Shown here one piece after another: positions 35,701-49,223 of a stretch of DNA of 64,000 bases. This DNA comes from Synanceia verrucosa. Lineage: Eukaryota; Chordata; Actinopteri; Perciformes; Synanceiidae. The DNA lies in contig CM056563.1 of assembly GCA_029721515.1 (NCBI GenBank), forward strand, positions 6,577,454 through 6,641,453. The letters are read 5' to 3'. The notes beneath the pieces were generated by a model. It saw only the letters and a program-made list of their open reading frames with translations, was not told where the DNA came from and searched no databases. A program made the position numbers and the translations under genes. How positions within the stretch are numbered: the first letter of the stretch is position 1; each line of letters starts with the position of its first letter.

Positions 35701-38700
35701 AGGAAACTAACAACACAGTTGCTAATAAAATTAGATAAACCATCTTTTTGAATCTGTACAAGCTTCTCCTGTAATTCAGCAAATAATTCACCAAAGAGCA
35801 TCGTTAACTCTTTGAGTGCCGAAGAAGTATATGTATTTCTATATGTATCCAATGCCACAAACGTCTCCATATATGTCTTTCCTTTTTTTCGGCAGCAGGG
35901 ACTAAAGTGTGCTCTCACACTGTGAGTAATGTTGGGGCTTCTGGGAGATGTAGTCGGGACATAAAGAGACGGTATACACCACAGAGATCAAAACAGGAAG
36001 TGGAGACGATCGAGATTAGAGAGCAAAACAAACTGAATCTGGACAAAAAGTGGTGATTTTGGTGAAAGTGGCCTTTACTCTACCTCTGATAAAACAAGAA
36101 TGGAACAAGGTAAAAACAAACATTTTTTCATGATGAAATAGAGAGTCTTCTTTTGAGCTAGTCAGTGTTTTCAGAGTCATAGTACAAAATATTCAAAAGA
36201 TAACTCAAAATGGCTAAAAACGCTGGCACGAGGCACTTTCTGTTTTATAAAAGGGCTGGCACTCAAAGAGTTAAAGTATTAATTTGTAACGTGAAAACAC
36301 AGCTTATTAGGTTATTGTGGCGTCGCTCTGATTTTAGCAGCCTTTTTTGGGGCTGTCAAAATTAGCATGTCTCTGGCAACACATTTTGGGCAGAGATACT
36401 GTTGCGAAAATGAGTCCATTAACGTGATTAATCCACGTTAACTTCATCAGCCCTATAAAATACCAAATATTCTATATTATATTTTTATTTTCTGAGCTGT
36501 TATTCCATTAAAGACATTCTAAACTCTGCGAGCACCAGAGCAGGAACAAGATTAAATGACTGTTTGAAAGAAATAATCAATAAATATAACTATTTAAAGG
36601 TGTACAAATAGTCATTGAAAAATGAGAGGGTTTCCAAACATCAAAGATGGTTAGTAGTGCTGACAGCACGTTGTCATCTTTGCTTAATGAATGACTCATT
36701 TTATTAAGAAAATAATTTGCAGGGTAAAAGTTAATGAAAGTACTTGTCAGACCTGCAGACATGGAGTCATTGTTTCAAATACAGAGTATTTTTTATGTAT
36801 TTGGATGAGCAAAGGTGTGATATAAAGCTGAATTAAGAGTGAATACATGTTTCAGAAACTTGACAGGAGTCACATGGCGTCACGGCGTAAAGAATGCATG
36901 CATAATGCGTTAGCGTCCTGGGGAGGAACACATGGTCAGGTGGGCTGCTTGAACTGCTTTAATCCTCTGGGCTGCAGGAGTAAGCTGTACACTGTTGTTG
37001 TTGTTGTGTCAGTCCTGGGCATTGAGGGAGGGGTGGACCACCCAGCTCCCCTCAGCTGTGGGTTGAAGGCATATCTGACCCTCTCACATGTTGTCTCCTG
37101 TCCACCTGCTCCTGTCTCTGGACTTCCCGAGACTGTTTCCACCTCAAAGCCAACAGGTGTGACCTCTCTGCTCTGCAGCCGCTGTCTCCCAGCCCCGACC
37201 CTGATGTTATTAATTAGTAACTGACATAAGAGTGCAGATAACTGCTCACAGGTCGACCCTCCCAGCACACACATCCCCATGCCAGCGACAGCAGATAAAC
37301 AAAAGTGCAGTTGTATGTGGCTGCATGTTGAGTCCACACCTCTGCCCTGTGCCATGTGTCTGTGTTGAAACTGCCCTCTAGTGGCTGCTGAGTGGTCACT
37401 ACACCTTTTTTTGAGAATCGAGATGACGGGTCTGTTTTAGAGGCGTTGACACCATCACTGTACATCACTGGGTCAGTATCTAAAGCCCTGTCACTTTCTT
37501 AGGCCTGTTAGTCTATGTTCGGATATCTCCAGATTTTAAATCCGGAAACATTACACTGCAAAAAAGGGGTGCCTAAAAACAAGATAAAAACATTTAATCT
37601 GAGGAAAAAGCTACTGAAAACAAGTGAAATTATCTGTCCAGGCAGCAAGATAACTTCACTTAACAAGATTGCTTGATTTAAGATTAAAGTTAAACACTTA
37701 AAATAAGAAATTAACTCTTGAAACTAGATTATCAAACACGGTTTATCTTTTTTCTTATCTTGGTAAGAACCAAATAATTTGCAGTGTACCAACTTTAGAC
37801 GATAGTATTTTATTTAGTCCCACCTTTTAAAAATCAAATGACACAGAGTCCCAGTTTCAACCTGTTGATCTTGGCCCCTTTAAAAGGTGTGCCCTTGGTT
37901 ATGGGTTCAGTGAGCCTTTAGCAGTTCAAATTGTTTCACTGGAGTACTTTTACAGATGTGAAATTCTAAAACTGTCCAGGAACACTTTTTTTGGGGTGAA
38001 AGGATGAAAATATGATGTAGTGTTTTTGACTCTGACCCTTGACAGATCACCCTCAGATTTATCTGGTGAAACCACTGCTGTTAATTCAGGTCTCTTTAGT
38101 CATCTCCAGTGTGCTGATGGCACAGACAGTGTTTCTCTCAGCAGCAGGCTGACAGAACTCACAGCTTCTCCTCTACAGCTTCACATCCTGCTTGAACTTC
38201 AGTCCTTCCTCTGTGTTTTGGCTTTGTCTTGTCCGTCTTTAGGAGTTTCACTGCCTGTCCTTCGCTGACCCTCTTCGTGCATTTTTTCCTGAACCGTCAC
38301 AGCCTGTGTTTAGAGTGTGCGACTCATTCCTCCCACTTGCACTTTTGTTTTAATGTGTCTGAGCAGCAGAGAGCAGAGGAACTTTGTTTTGTCTTGTGAG
38401 GCAGCCACAGCGGAGGAAAAGAAGAGGAAGGCCTCTGTGTGATAATCTGTTGGCCCACGGTCATGTTATGGGTGTGGAGGGGATTAAAACATATCACCAA
38501 GCTAATCTGTCCATGCACTGCCTCACCCCTCTCACTCTTCCAGTGGTGTGTTTGTTATCAGAGAGCAGAGGGTGCCCGGGCAGTAGGCGGCGAAGCATCG
38601 CTCCCTGCAGATTAGCAGCATGTGTCTGCCTTTGATTTCCACACTTTGAGCTGCCAGGTTATGACACCAAAAGAACTAATATGAGGTCTGTGTTGAGTGT

Positions 38701-39337
38701 TACCTCAGTGATCATGTGCTCAGATGGGAGGGATGGTGGAGTGATGTACATGAGGCTCTCATGCAGGTGATGGATGTGTGGCCTGCTCAACAGAGCGGGA
38801 CCCTGGTGGGAGGTGGTGCTATTGTCACAGCTCTCCATGTGTGACTGTGTGTCCTCCATGTAAACTGTAACTCAACACATTTATGTTCGTTCACGCTCAT
38901 CCTCCTGTTTTTGTAAATGCCTCCATGGTTCATGGAGAGAAGAGAGAGAGGGGGCTGGTCAGACAGAGGCCTTTTGGTTCCCCTCCTTGCCAAAACTAAC
39001 CGTTATTGTGAAATTTGTGATATGAAATCCCCACTCAGCACTGCTACTGTGAAGTGGAGCGTGAAGTGGAGTGCATGTTGAGATATTAAACTGCTCTGCT
39101 ACTCGTCTGTGACCTCCTCTGTCTTGTCGCTCCCTCCTGGAGGAGAGTTGGACCTCCTCCTGCACCTACCAGTGATCCATTTGTCTCTGCAGGGTGGTTC
39201 TGCCTGGTGGTGCGTCGAACCCAGAACTCTGGATCAGAGAGGAGAAACCCCCACAGCCACAGCCTCCTGACTTTATGAGGAGCCCTAATTACATAGTCTA
39301 GTGTATTTATACTCTGCTGTGAGTCAGTAGGACATGT

Positions 39338-39374
<37 letters not shown>

Positions 39375-41590
39375 GTGAAAGTGACTCTATAAACTATTTA
39401 AGCCAGGGAAGAAGTGGAGTGTATATCCACCTAACCCTAGTCTGTGATTACTGCAGAAAAGCTGCTTTAAAGTGATGCTGTGTAACTTTTAAAAAGAGAA
39501 ATAGCACAGTGTCTCTCTTGCAGATGAAAAGAGGAATTCAGAAACAGTAAAATACACCATGATCATTTCAATACTAGCCATACATATTCTGGAACGATCA
39601 GTTGCTGAGTGTCAGTTTTCTGTCAGACAGATATTTAAAGGGATTTTATCAGGTAAATCAGCAGAAGGATAGTGAAGTTAGAGTGTTAGCATCATCTTTT
39701 CTTGTAAAAAACCTTAACAGGTGGGACGTGGACACTGTGACATGAATACTCCCTATATCACACACATATAACAATAATGTCTCTAAAGGGGTCACCAGCT
39801 GTAGTCAGACTCAGTGCACTCTTTGTGAGAGGATTTAATAACATGGGCTTTTACCAGCCATCAACAAAATACAAGTAAGAAGTGAAGCATCTGACATTTC
39901 TGTCTCCTTACATGGTGTAATAGTCCTTTTTTGATTTTTCACAGATTTTTTTAACGCTTCAGTGCTGCAGGAGCTCTTTAAAACAATTCAACACATTAAG
40001 AAAACTACTTGTAGCTGCATGTATTCAGAGCACAAAACACTTTCCACTCTTACTTATACTGTACTTGCAAATTTGTTGTAAATGTGTAGATAAAAGCAGA
40101 AGGGGATAATAATAATTCTTTATATAATACAGAATATTTGATGTTCTTGAGCCCTCAGATTACTTTTCTTTCGACTTGTCACCTCCTCAATCTGAACACA
40201 CTATTCCAGCCTGCTGTGTTTGTTCTCGCTGGCTGAGCGCAGCGTATCCAGAGGGCACTGTCTGTGACGATGACGGCCCTCACCAGTCGAGTTGATACTT
40301 GCCCCACTGAGCGGCAGGTGAAACCTGTCTAACCTCGTTGGTAACGGATGTGCTACTGCGGCGTGTTGACGCAGTGAGAGTTGGCGGGGTAAAATCAGTT
40401 GTCGGCAGCAACATGGTCACCTGTCTGCCGCTCTCGCCTGGATCCTGGACCGCTGGCTGTTTGGTGAGAACTCTGCTGCCACCTCTCTGACTGATTTAGT
40501 GGGGTGGTGTCACATATAGGAGGGATGATAAAGAGGTCATGCTGACATCCAGTAGCAGCTATTTTATTTTGAAAGAGCTCCTTGCTCTCCTCTTCAGCTT
40601 TTTCTATTTTTTTCCTCTCATTATCATCTCACCTCCTCCATGTTTTGCCCTCTTAAGCAGCAGTAGAAAGGCAGTGAAACATTGAATAGCAGTGAGGTAA
40701 ATGTTTTCTTTTTGTGCTGGAAATTGTTTTTGTCAGCCCTCTGGGCGGAGGGGAGGCGACAGAGGCAGGGCCGGCTTTTGTGGAGTTTAGCACCGGGATC
40801 ACAGCTTTGTCACTGGTGTTTGTTTGTCACTCACACACACATGCAGCACATGTGCAGGCTTCCTCTACAGTGGATTTAGCCTACAGGAGATCTCTGTCTT
40901 CACCTCCAGCCTCTGGCTTCAGTGATGTCCAGCCTTCTTGGAGTTTTACTGTACATTAGAAGCGTTTGTTTGCTGATGACTGACGGACCGGTACGTGACG
41001 ACAGACTGAGCGGCTGTTTTGGATACAGGTTGAGTAATAGAAACGAGGAAGAAAAGAAAATGCCAAACAGAAAAAGAGGGGCAGAGTGAGGGATGAAATG
41101 GCTGATGCTCACTGAGATAAAGAGAGTTTGTGTTAGAGATGACAGTTAGATGAAGGGATTTGTTTGGCACTAGTGAGGAAGAAAAGAGAGGAGGGGGCAG
41201 AGGGAGGGAGGAGAGACAGAGGATCCAGCCCTCTGGGACAGCACTGTGCGTTTTGGGGAGGACAGAGTGGACATCACTGGATACCAACGGGAGGGACGCT
41301 GTCAGTTGTTCGGTGTGTGTCTGTAGTGAAACCAGCCCTACCTCTGATCTGTCTGCTGCCCAGCCGCCTGATTCCTCTGGACTCCTCTGACAGAGTCTTG
41401 GAGGTCTGTGATGTGGATCTTGTGGGATTAAACCTCATGGACGCTCAGCAGTGAAAGCCATGGACAGCAGCCAGGAGACGGAAAGCTCAGATTCTTGATT
41501 GACTGGAGGATTCCACTAAAACCAGCCCGTCTTTTCTGTGGTTTGATCGTATCTTCTGTATTTTCTGCATCTGGACACTGTCCACAAGCT

Positions 41591-41621
<31 letters not shown>

Positions 41622-44343
41622 AGGGATGTGGATCTGAGGAACCTTCACGCCCAGATGCCTGCTGCTATGCTCCCACGCCCTGTGCCGGCCGGGTCCGACT
41701 GGAGCTTCCAGAACCCGGTGGGGGTGGACTGCAGCTCCCCTGAACCTCGCTGCATCTGGCTGGCGGTGCTCCGTGGTGCCGCAGGTTCAGCGCCGCCGCC
41801 CGCCATGCCCACTGGGCGCAGCCAGAGCTCTCACCAGCCCAGGGTAAGGAAAGGTCATCCCGTCTTCCTCCAGCGGCCGGAAGAGGAGTCATTGATTTCT
41901 AGCTGGAGTAAATGATTGATGCATGATGATTTAGACTTCAGAATGTCAGAAAGGACTCCACGTGTCATTTATTGTTTATTTCACCAGTTTATTCAGTTTA
42001 AATAAGTTTTATATACTATAAGATTAAAAAGAAACTACAGATTCTCACATTGAAGAAGCTGGAGACGACAAATGTAGGGTTATCATCAGTCAACTGACCA
42101 CGTAAGCAGCTCCTTTTACATGATCATGTAAATGTATTATTAGCAGCCTGTGGGGATTTCTGTGGGTCTCCAGGAATAAGTTTATACAAACACAGTGATA
42201 TCAGCAGAATACGCTCCAGAAACCGCTGTGTGGGATGTTGTCAGTCATGCATGTCAACAAAGCCTCAGTGTAACTGTCCCCATTGTTTAAAGTCTGTTAA
42301 CCACTCAGCCGCTGACAGATCCTTTAACCTTTCTGTTTCTGCAAGCAGACAGTCTTGTTGCCTTCAGGCTCTCTCTGTTTGATGCTCGATGTCTTTTAGA
42401 CTTTCTGGGAAGCGATGTGGCGACAAAGTCAGATTATTACCGCATGTGCTTAAAATGAAAATTATTGTTTATATTCAGATTCTTACTTGGCAGAGTTTTC
42501 TTCGTGATGGCAGAGATGTAGTGGTAAAGAATGACACAGTAACCATTACAAAGCAGCCACCGGTACAAAAAAGCAATGTTTTTTCAGAAAAGATGAGAAA
42601 TATTAAAGTATTCTTAATTTTATTTCTTCAAACAGCACAGCTGTTTTATTATTTATTTTTTTATTTGAACACACAGCTGATGCAGATGTGTTCGTGTGGC
42701 ATATTGACCCTTTCCTTCCTTGGAGGGATTTCTAATTAGTAGCTAAAAACAGATGAGGGGGGTAGTGAGGTGTTGTGAAAGCTGTCCCCTCAGCTCCCAC
42801 AATGCCCTCAGAATTCAGGGCATCACTTCGCCATGTGATCTCATTTTAATGTGGGCATTTATGTGGAATATTCCTGTCTCTTTTAACTCTTGGTACCTTT
42901 TTAACCCTTTTCCCAGTGGAAACCATCCCCCCCACCCATGATGACTTGTTGACACAGTTAAGAAATGCCACCATCAGGAATGTGATGTGGGGGAGGAGAG
43001 TCACTGCGAGCACAGCTGGGACAAACACATACTGTACCCAGTGGTATGGTGTCAGGGCACAGGGTTTGGTCTAAGTGTCTGAGACTCAAACAGAAAAAAA
43101 TCCACCATCAAGCCCCAGTTTATAAGAATATTATAGAAAAACCTGCAAAAAAAAGAATCCTCAGATGCCAAAAACAATGACATTGTTTCATGTCAATGAT
43201 GTTAAAGAAATAGTTTTTGTTATTATATGAGACAAACCATATGTCTCCTTTTGTGTAGACTCAAAGGTCCCATAAATCATAACTTAATGAACAGTTTTTG
43301 TGGCACGCCTCCTCTTTCAGACAGCAGAAGCAGGAACATTAAAAAGTCCCACACTAACTACATGCATGCCACATGCCGCTGCCCACTGAGTGAACAGGTC
43401 GTCCTGTAAAGTTCATCCTAAACCTGCAGCTCCTCCTCCTGGACTCAGGATTTAAACAACCGTCACATCCAGGATGTATAAAAAAAATCTCTGTGTTGTG
43501 ACAGACAAAAGAAAAGTACAATATGTTTTGCTGCTCAAGTAGAAAACCCTGTTTAACCGACATTACATCATCACTTGTTGACCTGGTTGAGCCGACAACG
43601 GGGTTGAACTGGTTTCTGAGCACACACTGAATTCATATTGACACACAAGTGCGTGCAAAACATCTTGTCATGATTACAGAGTGACGTGCTGTCTTTGCTG
43701 CATGTCTTCATTTTGAATCCTCGGATCAGGGCAGGTTTTGTGCTTTGGTTCTGAGCGTTGGGACGGAAGGATATGGTGCATCTCCTTCACCAGGATAGGA
43801 TACATAGGATGCATTCAGGGGCGGTGCAGCGCGCCCTTTGTCTGGCCGGTGAGTCTAGGACACTGTCGCCACCCCCTCCCATGTTGCCTCTTGGCATCCT
43901 GGACGCAGACAGCCTCGACCATCGGGATTAAAGGCCTGTCAGCATTTTTAACGTCCGCAAAGCTCCACTTTTCAAACAGGTTGCAGCTCTCAGCTATTTA
44001 AAAGAGCATTATTGTTCTGCCCTGCCGGGGGTTTCAGCACGGCCGCTGCTGCATTCCTGCACGCTGCTGACCGACATGCTGCCACTGACTCTGACTGTAG
44101 CATGATGACCATATCAGCATGTCCTAGGAAAGCCTCTTGCAAACAGAAATCCATTTTTACAGCATTTTGTTTATTCATTTATTTCATTAATTCAACAAAG
44201 CTGAACTCTTAATGTTGGCTCAACATGTTGTGTTTACATTTCACTGTAATCCTGTCAGCAGGACAGATGTGATATGCTCTGTAATTGAAATCAGGAGGGG
44301 ATATATCCACAGGGAAGCGTTTGCTCCTGTGTGTGTGTGTGTG

Positions 44344-44377
<34 letters not shown>

Positions 44378-47300
44378 CGCCACTTTACTCCATAAACACA
44401 CACTCAGCAGGAAGCCGTCATGTGGCGTTACGAGCTGCTTTGCATATTCAAACGCTTTTGTCTCTCAGGGCAGCTTTTTTGCTGTGTGGTTTTAGTGACA
44501 TTACCCAGGTGATGTGGGATCCCTTAAGGCTCTCATTCAGAGTTTATTTTGTTATTGTCATTGGCTTCAAGAGGTGAGAACAAGTCAGGAGAAAAGGATA
44601 AATTCCCAGTAGGAGAGGAAGGAGGAAATACCAAATGTCTTCTTTTCTCAGTATACCAGCAGCGAGGTTTCCCTTTTCCGTGCCCTAAGCCTGCATAGGA
44701 AGTCAAGTTTAGACTTAAAAACCGCAGAACATTTTTTCCAAGTGTTGGTTAAGCAGAGCGTCTGGAGAGGCCAGAACATGTCAGCAAGTTTGCTTAATTG
44801 TTTTTGCTTTTTGGTGAAACCGGTAGAGGACAAACTGGACAAGGTGACAGATACGAGAGGGGATTTGTGGCTTCATGGGGAAGACTCGGCAGGACAATGA
44901 CACGTCCCACAGTCCTGAGCAGTCCTGAGTGGGAAACAGTGCTGGCTCAGAGACCCATCAGACCCTGTGTGTTTTGGGTAATCACAGGGTTTGGTATTCC
45001 CAGCACCGGGAGGGGCCATGTGGTCGAAACCGGCGTGCTGGAGCCTGTCCCTCGCTGGGGCCCGATACTCCTCCTCTTGGTCCTCCTCTTCGTCCTCTGC
45101 CTTCCCTCCCCTCTGCTGCTCACAGTGTGTGCTCCGACTTGTCCAAGCCACACCGCTCCCTCTGAGGAATTCTCCTCCTCCTTTTCACCCTCTTGCTCTT
45201 TCATGTCCTCGTCTTTATTTTCTTTTTCTTCATCATTTTTATTTGACACAATGAACACTCCTTCACGCACGTCTGTGTGATGCTCTCACACTACGTAAAA
45301 GGCCTGAATGGTCATGCCTGAGAGAAAATAGCAGTAGTTGTGTTTAAATAACCAGACTTCAGGATCAAGATCAGGCTTCTATCTCAATCTGCATAATACA
45401 CACTTAGTATATACTTCACAGTATACGTTTTTGGAAAATATTGTTTTTGTACAGTTTGTATCTCTAAACTAAAACTATATTTCATGAAGAAGTGTCCAAA
45501 CTTGTCTTTTAGAGCAGTGCAGTAAAGGTCAGCGCTGCTGGACTTCCATCACATGAAAGCCTGAGAGGAAGGAGAGGTGGACGAGAGGAGAGGCGAGTGG
45601 AGGAACATGGGTGGAAGGATGGAGAGCAGTGAACGAGTGGAGGTGCCTCCATGAATGGAGAGTTTAAGATCCCTGAGTGGTTTTATTTATAGGAGCGTCT
45701 GGTTATACTGCCCCACAGCGCTGCCACGCTTCCTGCCTCCAGCCTGCCGCTTCCTGTTGTTGTGCGGCCGCAGCATCGGGTCAAGTTTGTGTGTCTGTGT
45801 TGGTTATATATCAGTGAGTGTTTGTGTGTGGAAGAGGGGACAGGAAATGTGGGGTGCACACACGTCCACCTCTGGCCCACGAACATTAAAACACACATCC
45901 TCACACTGAAACTGAATGTTCTGATCAGCTGACCTGTTGGTATTAAAACTGCACTCTGAGGTTATTTACCATTCATCACTGAATCGTCTTGAACTGTACC
46001 AATCCCACTATAAGCATGAGTGTGTTTTTTTGTGGATTAATCTGCTAATTAAGCTAAGTCAGGTGTAGTGGTTAGCACTATCGCCTCACAGCAAGAAGGT
46101 ACCGGGTTCGATTCCCAGCCCGGGGCCTTTCTGTGTGGAGTTTGCATGTTCTCCCCATGTCTGTGTGGGTTCTCTCTGGTACTCCGGCTTCCTCCCACCA
46201 TCCAAAAACATGCATGGGGATTAGGCTAATTGGCTAATTTAAATTGACGGTAGGTGTGAATGTGAGTGTGAGTGGTTGTCTGTCTCTATGTGTCCTGTGA
46301 TGAACTGGAGACTTGTCCAGGGTGTACCCTGCCTTTCACCCTAAGACAGCTGGGATAGACTCCAGCCCCCCATAGAGACCCTATGAGGATAAGCGGTAGA
46401 AATTGGATGAATGAAGCCAAGTCAATCATTAATTGAAAATGACAATGATGACAGAAAATAGTGAAAAACTTATTTTGTCCAACTAACAGTCTAAACGCCA
46501 AATACTCTCAGTTTAATATTTTATTAAACTGAAAAACAGCACATATTTACATCTGTAAAGCTGGAGGCAGTGCATTTTCACGTAGTCACAGCTTTCTACC
46601 ATGTGCTTCATTATATCGTATTGGTGCGTTCACTTCGGTTGTATGAGTGATTGATTGATCGATTGGCGGGGATGAAGAATGAAATTTGTGTTGAACTGCC
46701 TCCTAAACTCATGATCTGCTCTTCTAGTCAGTGAGAAGAAACATGCAGCACCAGATACCTAAACCCAACTCCTCCTCCGCTTCATCCCGCCTGTTTGGTC
46801 AGGTGATCATGTTTGACTGACAGATGTGGGTCGTCGGGGCAACATGAGGGTGATAGTTCTCACGTGTGTCTGTCAGCTGAGTGAGCTGCACTTATTTACT
46901 CTGCCTCAGGAATCTGCCTGTACTCTTCCCACCGAGGGTTCAGATTCCCTCTGGACCTGGTCGCTCTGTGGTCACACCAAGGTCAGAACCCTCGCTGGTC
47001 CTGTCTATACCATCCAGATGAGTTTATGCAGTATTGCTCTGAGTCTGAGCTACATTCAGGACTCTACCAGGAGGCCTTCATTGAGACTGTCCATCTGTGT
47101 TAATTGTCTCCAGTGTTGGTGCTAACTATGGGAAAAAATGACAGACACTCATTACTCATAAAATACGCGTTCTCCATATTTTCTGGATATTTTCAGTTTG
47201 AAGATGAACTTTTTGTATAAAGCGTCCTGAATCTCACTGAATCTGTGTTTGTGTGTGTGTGTGTCCACAGGGTAAGGGGCGGAGGGATGGTCTCTCAGCT

Positions 47301-49186
47301 GGTGACAACCCTCGGCCGCCGATGGCGACCCGGCCGGGAAGGGAGGGGGTCGGCGTGGGCTGGAAGGGTCCCCGGACGCTGGTCCTCCATAAGAACTCCC
47401 AGGGTTTTGGTTTCACGCTACGTCATTTCATTGTTTGCCCTCCAGAGTCTGCCCTGCACACCAACCTCAAGGTGAGAGCTGCACGCCATGGAAACATTTG
47501 AGTTTCAAGATGTTGAAAGGTGGTGAATTATGTTAAATACAAACAGTCTTAGGACAAGTGTAGTGTTTCTCTTTCTTTCAGTGTAGTGAAGTTCCTCTTT
47601 TTGTTCCATGTTTATTGAAGCCAGGACAGAGCCAGAGCCAGAGCCAGACTCAGACAAAAAGAGAAAGGCTGATTAGAGACAAAGTGACAGAAACTTAGAG
47701 CACCTCCATGTCCTGCCAGACAGCCTAAAAACTTGTTTTTCTGTATCACTTCACCATGTTTTTCATCTTTGGTGAATTCTAGATTGTTCTGGTGTTTTGG
47801 AAGGAGCCTCTGTGTGAGTGAGTGGTTATTTAGCTCTTTGAGGTGTGGGGGCAAACGGCTCCAGATGTGAAATTGAGGGATGTGGAGGCTGGGGTGGGGT
47901 GAGCCAGCTGAAACAAGGCCTCTATTATTATTGTACCACCCCAGCACCCAGCAGCTGCAGACAGGAACACAGATTGAATGGGATCTGTTGTCTTAGCCTG
48001 GTACCACTCTCTGGCTGTCAGGCCGTACCAGGCGGGCCCCGGACAATAGGCCCACTGCCGGCCTTTGGCCCCGGTTCTGTCCTCGTCTCCTCTGCCTCAA
48101 GGGTCACATGGTGTTTTGGGACAATCAGACCCATAAAGCTGCTCATTCTTATCTGGAGGGCTGTCGTGAAAGTCTCCCAAATTACAGTGGAGGCCTACTG
48201 GGTGCGTGACCCAATTAGGCCCTCATTTCATGGTGTCTGCAGTCTTCAATTATATTATCTACAACAAATATCCTTCTACTGTGTGGTCCCAGAAAACCAC
48301 TAATCTAAAATGCTCTAATTATTAAAAATATTTTCTTGCTGCATGAACCTGGTAGCTTGTGTCAGACGGAAGAAGAAACTGAGGCATGTGGCACTTTATT
48401 AACAGCTTCTGCTTGATTTACTGTGGCTTTGATTCTTCCTCATTTGTACATCACTTTGGACAAAGTCCTCTGCAGAACAATTTCATGTGCATGCATATAA
48501 AAGGATGCAGCATGTTCACAACTTCCCTTGTCTTTTGTGTTTAACCAGATAAAATCAATGGAGAAAAACATCTCTTTTAATTTAAACACCAAATGTGCAT
48601 TGATTGTATACGTTCCATGAAACTAAACCAAAACATATGTTACAGAATAAAAACTGTCCACACTAACTGAGGAGATTTAAAAACACAACATCAAAATCAC
48701 ATGGTATGGTTCAGTTTGTGATGGAAACTCCTGACAACTTTCAGTCTATCCAGAGATCATTCCAGGACCAAGGTCCTTTATTTGTAATAGACTCCTTTGT
48801 CCAGACTTGGTCTACACAGGTGCACCTTAAAGTCCAGACAAAAAAATTGATTGATGATTCTAATGATGCATAACTTACATCTAGAATCAAAATCATTACA
48901 TATTTACATGCTAATACATTAAGTAAATACTGAACTTTGACTCTGAGTGTGGACCCTCTTTGTACTGTACATGAGTCTTGAGTCTACCCAGATACCTTCA
49001 GACGGAGGCTGCTCAGTGGTCCACTGTATCCAGCTCAGAGCTCCTTTCTGGGGTCTGCAGCTCTCCTTTCTCTGCCTCTAAACCCCCTCCATTGTCCACA
49101 GAGCCAGGAATGAGCCCACTCAGCGCAGCATAAAGCCAGGCAGCAGTCAGCCCACCGTGCCCCTAACCCCGAACTGTCCACTCAGC

Positions 49187-49223
<37 letters not shown>

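Larger units (their letters stand above)
41844..47270 (+). other. arhgap23 intron before the PDZ exon
   Basis: Holds a (GT)n at 44329-44378 and a V-SINE at 46062-46413. Open frames near 44800-45280 are T/C-rich low-complexity sequence without splice support. No exon is called. Confidence 0.55.

Noticed and set aside
44798..45280. 160-codon open frame and its antisense partner
   Set aside because: Low-complexity CT/GA-rich sequence gives open frames on both strands, with no splice sites in phase and no homology.
46062..46135. tRNA gene
   Set aside because: The A and B boxes belong to the head of a V-SINE. The body continues into the SINE core and the whole is flanked by a TSD.
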